From: Spirosoma sp.
Lineage (GTDB): Bacteria > Bacteroidota > Bacteroidia > Cytophagales > Spirosomataceae
Assembly (NCBI GenBank): GCA_025351545.1
Contig: JANXVQ010000406.1
Location: 1 to 10,957 of the forward strand
DNA: 10,957 nt
Reading direction: 5' to 3'
Shown: positions 6,501 to 10,957 of the stretch, one piece after another
How the letters are laid out: every line of letters begins with the position of its first letter
How positions within the stretch are numbered: position 1 is the first letter of the stretch
Notes under the pieces: generated by a model
What the model saw: the letters and a program-made list of their open reading frames with translations, nothing else
The model's database searches: none
Told to the model about the DNA's origin: nothing
Made by a program: the position numbers and the translations under genes

Positions 6501-9500
6501 GTCTCCCCGAGCTTAGCCTGAATCGACCGGTCTTTGCCATGGTGATGTCTATCACCATTGTCCTTTTTGGTATTATCGGCTTCACCTTTCTAGGCGTTCG
6601 CGAATACCCGGCTATTGACCCGCCGGTCATTTCTGTGCGAACAAACTATACCGGCGCCAACCCCGACATTATAGAATCGCAGATTACCGAGCCTATCGAG
6701 AAATCGCTGAATAGTATCGAAGGAATTCGTACGATTTCCTCCAATAGCGCCCTTGGAGCCAGCACCATTACGATCGAGTTTAATCTCGATGCGAATCTGG
6801 AACAGGCCGCCAACGATGTGCGCGACAAAGTAGCTCAGGCCCAGCGGCAACTTCCGCAGGATATCGACGCTCCGCCGGTAGTAACAAAAGCCGATGCGAA
6901 CTCAGAACCGATTATTTTCATGACCGTTCAAAGCACTACGCGAAACCCGACACAGTTGTCGGATTATGCCGAGAATGTGCTTCAGGAGCGTGTGCAAACG
7001 ATTCCGGGTGTAAGTCAGGCCAATATCTACGGGCTGAAACGTCAGGCAATGCGGCTCTGGATTGATCCCATCAAGTTATCGGCCTACCGGATGACATCGC
7101 AGGACATTCAGGCGGCATTGAACGCCCAGAACGTGGAATTGCCCAGCGGAAAAGTTTATGGAAACAATACCGAATTGACCGTAAAAGCCGTGGGTCGGCT
7201 TACGACCGAAGATGATTTCAATAACCTGATTCTGCGCCAGACAAGCAATCAGATCGTTCGTTTTAAAGACGTAGGCTACGCCACGCTGGGTGCCGAAAAC
7301 GAAGAAACCATCTCGAAGCAAAATGGCGCGGTGGGCGTGATTCTGGTGTTGATTCCACAACCCGGCGCCAACTATGTCAGTATTGCCGATGAGTTTTACA
7401 AACGGTTCGATCAACTCAAGAAGGATTTGCCCGACGATATCATTGTCAGCGTTGGTATTGACCGGAGTATCTTTATTCGGCGAGCCATTGAGGAAGTGGG
7501 AGAAACCTTACTTATCTCTTTTGTACTGGTCGTACTGGTTATTTATTTTTTCTTCCGCGACTGGCTCATTGCTTTCCGACCCCTGATTGACATTCCGGTG
7601 TCGCTTATCGGTGCATTTTTCATTATGTACGTGGCCGACTTCAGTATCAACGTGTTAACCCTGTTGGGTATCGTTCTGGCAACAGGGCTTGTAGTTGATG
7701 ATGGTATTGTGGTGACGGAGAATATTTTCAAGAAGATTGAGCAGGGTATGGAAACCAAGCAGGCGGCACGAGAAGGCTCAAACGAGATTTTCTTCGCCGT
7801 ATTAGCCACCTCAATCACGCTGGCGATCGTGTTTCTGCCCATTATTTTTCTTGAGGGCTTTGTTGGACGGTTATTCCGGGAATTTGGTATTGTGGTAGCC
7901 GGAGCGGTCTTGATTTCGGCCTTTGTATCCCTTACGCTAACCCCGGTGCTAAGTGTAAAATTGACCAGCAAAAATCATGGCCGGTCCTGGTTTTACCGAA
8001 AAACAGAACCATTTTTCGAGTGGCTGGACACCTCCTACCGTGAATCGTTGGGTAGCTTCATGCATAAACGCTGGTGGGCATTTGTCATGATCGGCGCTTG
8101 TATGGCGTTAATTTTCGGTTTGGGATCGTTGCTTAAGTCTGAGTTAGCTCCGCTCGAAGACAGAAGCCGTACCCGCCTTTCGATCACCTCGCCCGAAGGC
8201 ACCAGTTACGAGTCGCAGGCCACTACCACCGACCGGGTGATGCAGTTCGTTCTCGATTCAATTCCAGAAACAAAATTAGCCTTCAGCGTTGTGGCACCGG
8301 GATTCTCGGGCGCAGGAGCCGTTAATTCATCCTTCGTAATGCTCAACATGGTTGACCCTGCCGACCGAAAACGCTCGCAACAGGTCATTGTTGATTATAT
8401 AAATCAGAACCTTAAAAAGTTTAATGAGGCCCGTATGTTCGCCACGCAGGATCAAACGATTCAGGTTGGCCGGGGTGGTGGATTGCCGGTACAGTTTGTG
8501 CTTCAGAATCTTAACTTCGAAAAGCTGCGAGAAAAACTTCCGCTCTTTTTAGATGAAGTTCAGAAAGATCCAACATTCCAGAACTCCGATGTTGACCTTA
8601 AATTCAATAAGCCCGAGCTGAACATTAGTATCGACCGCGAGAAGGCAACTAATCTGGGCATTTCGGTACAGGATGTAGCGCAAACACTACAACTAGCCCT
8701 TAGTAACCGCCGGTTGGCTTACTTCCTGATGAATGGTAAACAATATCAGGTAATTGGGCAGGTGGACCGGGCCGACCGCGACGCCCCCGTTGATCTGGCC
8801 TCGTTTTACGTCCGCTCCAATCTGGGTCAGTTAATTCAGTTAGACAATCTGGTAAAATTTCAGGAAGTTAGCAGTCCGCCACAAGTGTACCACTACAACC
8901 GGTTTAAATCGGCGACGGTATCGGCAGGTCTGGCTCCCGGCAAAACCGTTGGCGACGGCGTAGAAGCGATGCGGGCCATTGCGGCTCGTACTCTTGATGA
9001 GAGTTTCCAAACGGCACTTTCCGGTCCTTCCCGCGACTATGCTGAAAGTTCATCCAATACACTATTTGCATTCGGCCTTGCACTGATTCTGGTTTATCTG
9101 GTCTTGGCCGCGCAATTCGATTCGTTTATCGACCCGCTTATCATCATGATCACCGTGCCACTAGCGCTTGCCGGAGCAGTATTCTCCCTCTGGATGTTCA
9201 ACCAGACATTGAATATTTTCAGTCAGATTGGTATTATTATGCTGGTTGGGTTGGTGACTAAAAACGGTATCCTGATTGTGGAGTTTGCCAATGAGCAGCG
9301 ACTAATGGGTAAGAATAAATTTGAAGCCGCTTCGGAGTCGGCGGCTCTACGTCTGCGACCTATTCTGATGACTACGCTTGTGGCCGCTTTTGGTGCGCTA
9401 CCGCTGGCACTCGCCTTGGGCTCAGCGTCGAAAAGTCGTATTCCACTCGGTATCGTTATTGTAGGCGGGCTGATGTTCTCACTTATTCTGACGCTTTATG

Positions 9501-9607
9501 TTGTTCCGGTAATTTACACCTACATGAGCCGCAGGAAAGACGTACAGCCGGAAACGCCGAAAGCAGGAGACAATGTAAAACCGGAAGAATTAGAACTCCA
9601 CGTTTAA
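6497..9607 (+). CDS. RND multidrug efflux pump, HAE1 family (AcrB/MexB-like permease)
   Basis: This 1036-residue inner-membrane, proton-driven exporter is full length for the AcrB/HAE1 family. It opens with the family N-terminus SLPELSLNRPVFAMVMSITI and the first membrane helix (about 12-32), followed by the first porter and docking domain (about 35-330), helices 2-6 (about 335-490), a helix at about 526-546, the second periplasmic domain (about 550-850) and the last five helices (about 853-1010). Proton-relay residues are intact: Asp401 and Asp402 in GLVVDDGIVVTENI (AcrB Asp407/Asp408), Lys922 in LVTKNGILIVEFAN (AcrB Lys940) and Arg954 in LRLRPILMTT (AcrB Arg971). A soluble tail follows residue 1010. 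These features favour drug or amphiphile export over the heavy-metal (CusA) branch. No outer-membrane channel gene follows, and a terminator lies 21 bases after the stop, so the operon is adaptor plus pump only. Confidence 0.96.
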   Translation: MSLPELSLNRPVFAMVMSITIVLFGIIGFTFLGVREYPAIDPPVISVRTNYTGANPDIIESQITEPIEKSLNSIEGIRTISSNSALGASTITIEFNLDANLEQAANDVRDKVAQAQRQLPQDIDAPPVVTKADANSEPIIFMTVQSTTRNPTQLSDYAENVLQERVQTIPGVSQANIYGLKRQAMRLWIDPIKLSAYRMTSQDIQAALNAQNVELPSGKVYGNNTELTVKAVGRLTTEDDFNNLILRQTSNQIVRFKDVGYATLGAENEETISKQNGAVGVILVLIPQPGANYVSIADEFYKRFDQLKKDLPDDIIVSVGIDRSIFIRRAIEEVGETLLISFVLVVLVIYFFFRDWLIAFRPLIDIPVSLIGAFFIMYVADFSINVLTLLGIVLATGLVVDDGIVVTENIFKKIEQGMETKQAAREGSNEIFFAVLATSITLAIVFLPIIFLEGFVGRLFREFGIVVAGAVLISAFVSLTLTPVLSVKLTSKNHGRSWFYRKTEPFFEWLDTSYRESLGSFMHKRWWAFVMIGACMALIFGLGSLLKSELAPLEDRSRTRLSITSPEGTSYESQATTTDRVMQFVLDSIPETKLAFSVVAPGFSGAGAVNSSFVMLNMVDPADRKRSQQVIVDYINQNLKKFNEARMFATQDQTIQVGRGGGLPVQFVLQNLNFEKLREKLPLFLDEVQKDPTFQNSDVDLKFNKPELNISIDREKATNLGISVQDVAQTLQLALSNRRLAYFLMNGKQYQVIGQVDRADRDAPVDLASFYVRSNLGQLIQLDNLVKFQEVSSPPQVYHYNRFKSATVSAGLAPGKTVGDGVEAMRAIAARTLDESFQTALSGPSRDYAESSSNTLFAFGLALILVYLVLAAQFDSFIDPLIIMITVPLALAGAVFSLWMFNQTLNIFSQIGIIMLVGLVTKNGILIVEFANEQRLMGKNKFEAASESAALRLRPILMTTLVAAFGALPLALALGSASKSRIPLGIVIVGGLMFSLILTLYVVPVIYTYMSRRKDVQPETPKAGDNVKPEELELHV

Positions 9608-9628
9608 ACGGGCGGTAAATAAAAGTAC

Positions 9629-9673
9629 AACCGGGCTGAGTCTGACTAATTGGATTCAGCCCGGTTTCGTTTT
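9629..9673 (+). terminator. Intrinsic terminator of the RND efflux operon
   Basis: A 14-bp stem with one G-T pair, AACCGGGCTGAGTC (9629-9642) with GATTCAGCCCGGTT (9653-9666), surrounds a 10-base loop and is followed by a T-rich run (TCGTTTT). It starts 21 bases after the pump stop codon. Its sequence is unrelated to the palindromic repeat family, so it is an ordinary gene-end terminator. Confidence 0.88.
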
Positions 9674-9717
9674 AGGCTATAGTTCAAGAAAACCAGTCGG
9701 CCTCTAGTTAAAAATAG

Positions 9718-9738
9718 CTTATATCTCACTTATAAGCC
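9718..9738. promoter_or_regulatory. Small inverted repeat upstream of GH88, possible operator
   Basis: GCTTATA (9718-9724) and TATAAGC (9732-9738) form a perfect 7-bp dyad around TCTCACT, about 40 bases before the GH88 start. It could be a regulator site, but in AT-rich DNA a 7-bp dyad may be chance. I found no good TAnnTTTG box between the terminator and the gene. Confidence 0.2.
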
Positions 9739-9777
9739 TGATACCCACAATACCCCATTTTCTCCTATCAAACACGC

Positions 9778-10957
9778 ATGAAACGCTACCTCTCTGGTTG
9801 CCTATTTTTACTGGCACAAGTCACCTTCGCCCAAACACCAATCGACGTTGATAAAGAATTTACTTTTGCGGCCCAACAGTATGAGGGAATGCTGAAAACG
9901 CATCCAGACATAACCAAATTCCCACAGTCAACGAATCCTGACGGCACTATTCGAAATATGCCCTCAAACTGGTGGTGCAGTGGCTTTTTTGGCGGTTCAC
10001 TCTGGTACTTATACGAACGAACCAAAGCCCCGGCGCTGAAAGAAGCTGCTCAGAAATGGACAATGGCACTAGCGAAGGAACAATACAATACTGGCACGCA
10101 CGACCTCGGCTTCATGCTCTATTGCCCCTTCGGGAACGGCTACCGGCTTACAAAAAATGCAGCTTACCCACCCATTTTGTTGACCGGAGCTAAGTCGCTG
10201 GCAACGCGTTTTGACCCGAAAGTGGGCGTGATCAAGTCATGGAATAAATTTCAGAATTACGATTACCCAATCATAATCGACAATATGATGAATCTGGAAT
10301 TTTTGTTCTGGGCGGCTAAGACATCGGGAAATAAGGCCTTTTACAACCTATCGGTAACACATGCCGATAACACAATGAAAAACCACTACCGGCCCGACTA
10401 CAGCAGTTATCATGTGGTATGCTACAATCCCGACGGCACCGTTGCCGCCAGGAAAACGGCTCAGGGCTATGCTGACAATTCGGCGTGGGCACGGGGTCAG
10501 GCTTGGGGGTTGTATGGTTTCACGGTCATGTATCGCGAAACGAAAGACAAAAAATATTTGGATCAGGCCCGGCACATTGCCGATTTTTATCTAAAACACC
10601 CTAATCTGCCCGCCGATAAAATTCCCTATTGGGATTTCAATGCGCCTAAACAGTCCGCCGACGCGGTTCCGAACGAAGAGCGGGATGCATCGGCGGGTGC
10701 TATTACCGCAGCGGCACTGTTGGAACTTTGCACCTACGGAGGGCCATCGGCTAAAACCTATTATCAATCGGCGGTAAAAATGCTGGAGAGTCTATCCAGT
10801 CCAGCTTACAAAGCCAATTTGGGTGAGAATAATAATTTCATTCTGAAACATAGTGTGGGACACAAACCTCAGAAAAGCGAAGTAGATACACCCATCATTT
10901 ATGCAGACTATTATTATCTGGAAGCCCTGCTTCGCTATGACGCTTTACGTAAAAAAC
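9778..10957 (+). CDS. Secreted GH88 unsaturated glucuronyl hydrolase (3' end outside the window)
   Basis: The 393 residues visible match GH88 unsaturated glucuronyl hydrolases, which release 4,5-unsaturated uronic acid from oligosaccharides made by lyases acting on glycosaminoglycans or bacterial and plant polysaccharides. Residues 1-18 look like a type I signal peptide (cleavage after TFA18), giving a periplasmic enzyme. Catalytic-site motifs are present: THDLGFMLY with Asp109 (Asp88 of Bacillus UGL) and IIIDNMMNLEFLFWA with Asp168 (Asp149 of that enzyme), then GYADNSAWARGQAWGLYGF (230-248), a strongly conserved family stretch. The end reads YADYYYLEALLRYDALRKK, typical of the last helix, so probably only a few codons are missing. 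The frame is open from ATG 9778 to the edge with no stop. It starts 104 bases after the efflux terminator and so needs its own promoter. It is a single-domain enzyme, unlike the longer GH105 protein at the left edge. Glucuronyl substrate is inferred from family. Confidence 0.92.
   Translation, partial: MKRYLSGCLFLLAQVTFAQTPIDVDKEFTFAAQQYEGMLKTHPDITKFPQSTNPDGTIRNMPSNWWCSGFFGGSLWYLYERTKAPALKEAAQKWTMALAKEQYNTGTHDLGFMLYCPFGNGYRLTKNAAYPPILLTGAKSLATRFDPKVGVIKSWNKFQNYDYPIIIDNMMNLEFLFWAAKTSGNKAFYNLSVTHADNTMKNHYRPDYSSYHVVCYNPDGTVAARKTAQGYADNSAWARGQAWGLYGFTVMYRETKDKKYLDQARHIADFYLKHPNLPADKIPYWDFNAPKQSADAVPNEERDASAGAITAAALLELCTYGGPSAKTYYQSAVKMLESLSSPAYKANLGENNNFILKHSVGHKPQKSEVDTPIIYADYYYLEALLRYDALRKK

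Noticed and set aside
7543..7971. 142-residue minus-strand open frame inside the RND pump gene
   Set aside because: It is antisense to the membrane-helix region of a clearly intact pump gene and has low-complexity Thr/Ile/Ser-rich composition expected of a mirror frame.
9629..9673. Membership of the efflux-operon terminator in the palindromic repeat family
   Set aside because: Its stem sequence (AACCGGGCTGA) shares no core with the TGTCGGTTA family and its T-run and placement are those of a normal terminator.

Overview
The window looks like chromosomal DNA from a Bacteroidota bacterium, most likely the order Cytophagales (Spirosoma-like). This is an inference from protein style, moderate GC, Bacteroidota-type promoter elements (TAnnTTTG) and the lack of Shine-Dalgarno sequences before most starts. 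No 16S or other phylogenetic marker is present.

Layout from left to right: (1) a minus-strand, secreted GH105-type unsaturated uronyl hydrolase with an extra C-terminal domain (36-2012). (2) A divergent intergenic region with a perfect 19-bp inverted repeat and a promoter and leader for the next gene. (3) A plus-strand pair: a COG2509-type FAD-dependent oxidoreductase (2387-3985) and a NudL-like CoA pyrophosphatase of the Nudix family (4033-4659). (4) A 605-bp gene-poor stretch with two adjacent copies of a complex palindromic element, a possible gene remnant on the minus strand, and a good promoter candidate. (5) An RND efflux operon: a periplasmic adaptor (5265-6425) and an AcrB-like HAE1 pump (6497-9607), closed by a clear intrinsic terminator. 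(6) A GH88 unsaturated glucuronyl hydrolase (9778 to beyond the right edge).

The two hydrolases at the edges would act in the periplasm on the unsaturated ends of oligosaccharides made by polysaccharide lyases. They are transcribed away from each other and probably belong to carbohydrate-use loci outside the window. The genes between them (redox, CoA/nucleotide clean-up, drug or metabolite efflux) have no evident link to sugar use. The RND pump and adaptor have no outer-membrane channel gene next to them, so they must borrow one from elsewhere.

No new enzyme system is evident. The least explained signal is a family of hairpin repeats (2109-2150, 4688-4781, 4785-4917). In the best copy, the two lateral hairpins differ at three stem positions, and each difference keeps the base pair. 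This points to a REP-like or structured element whose fold is maintained.
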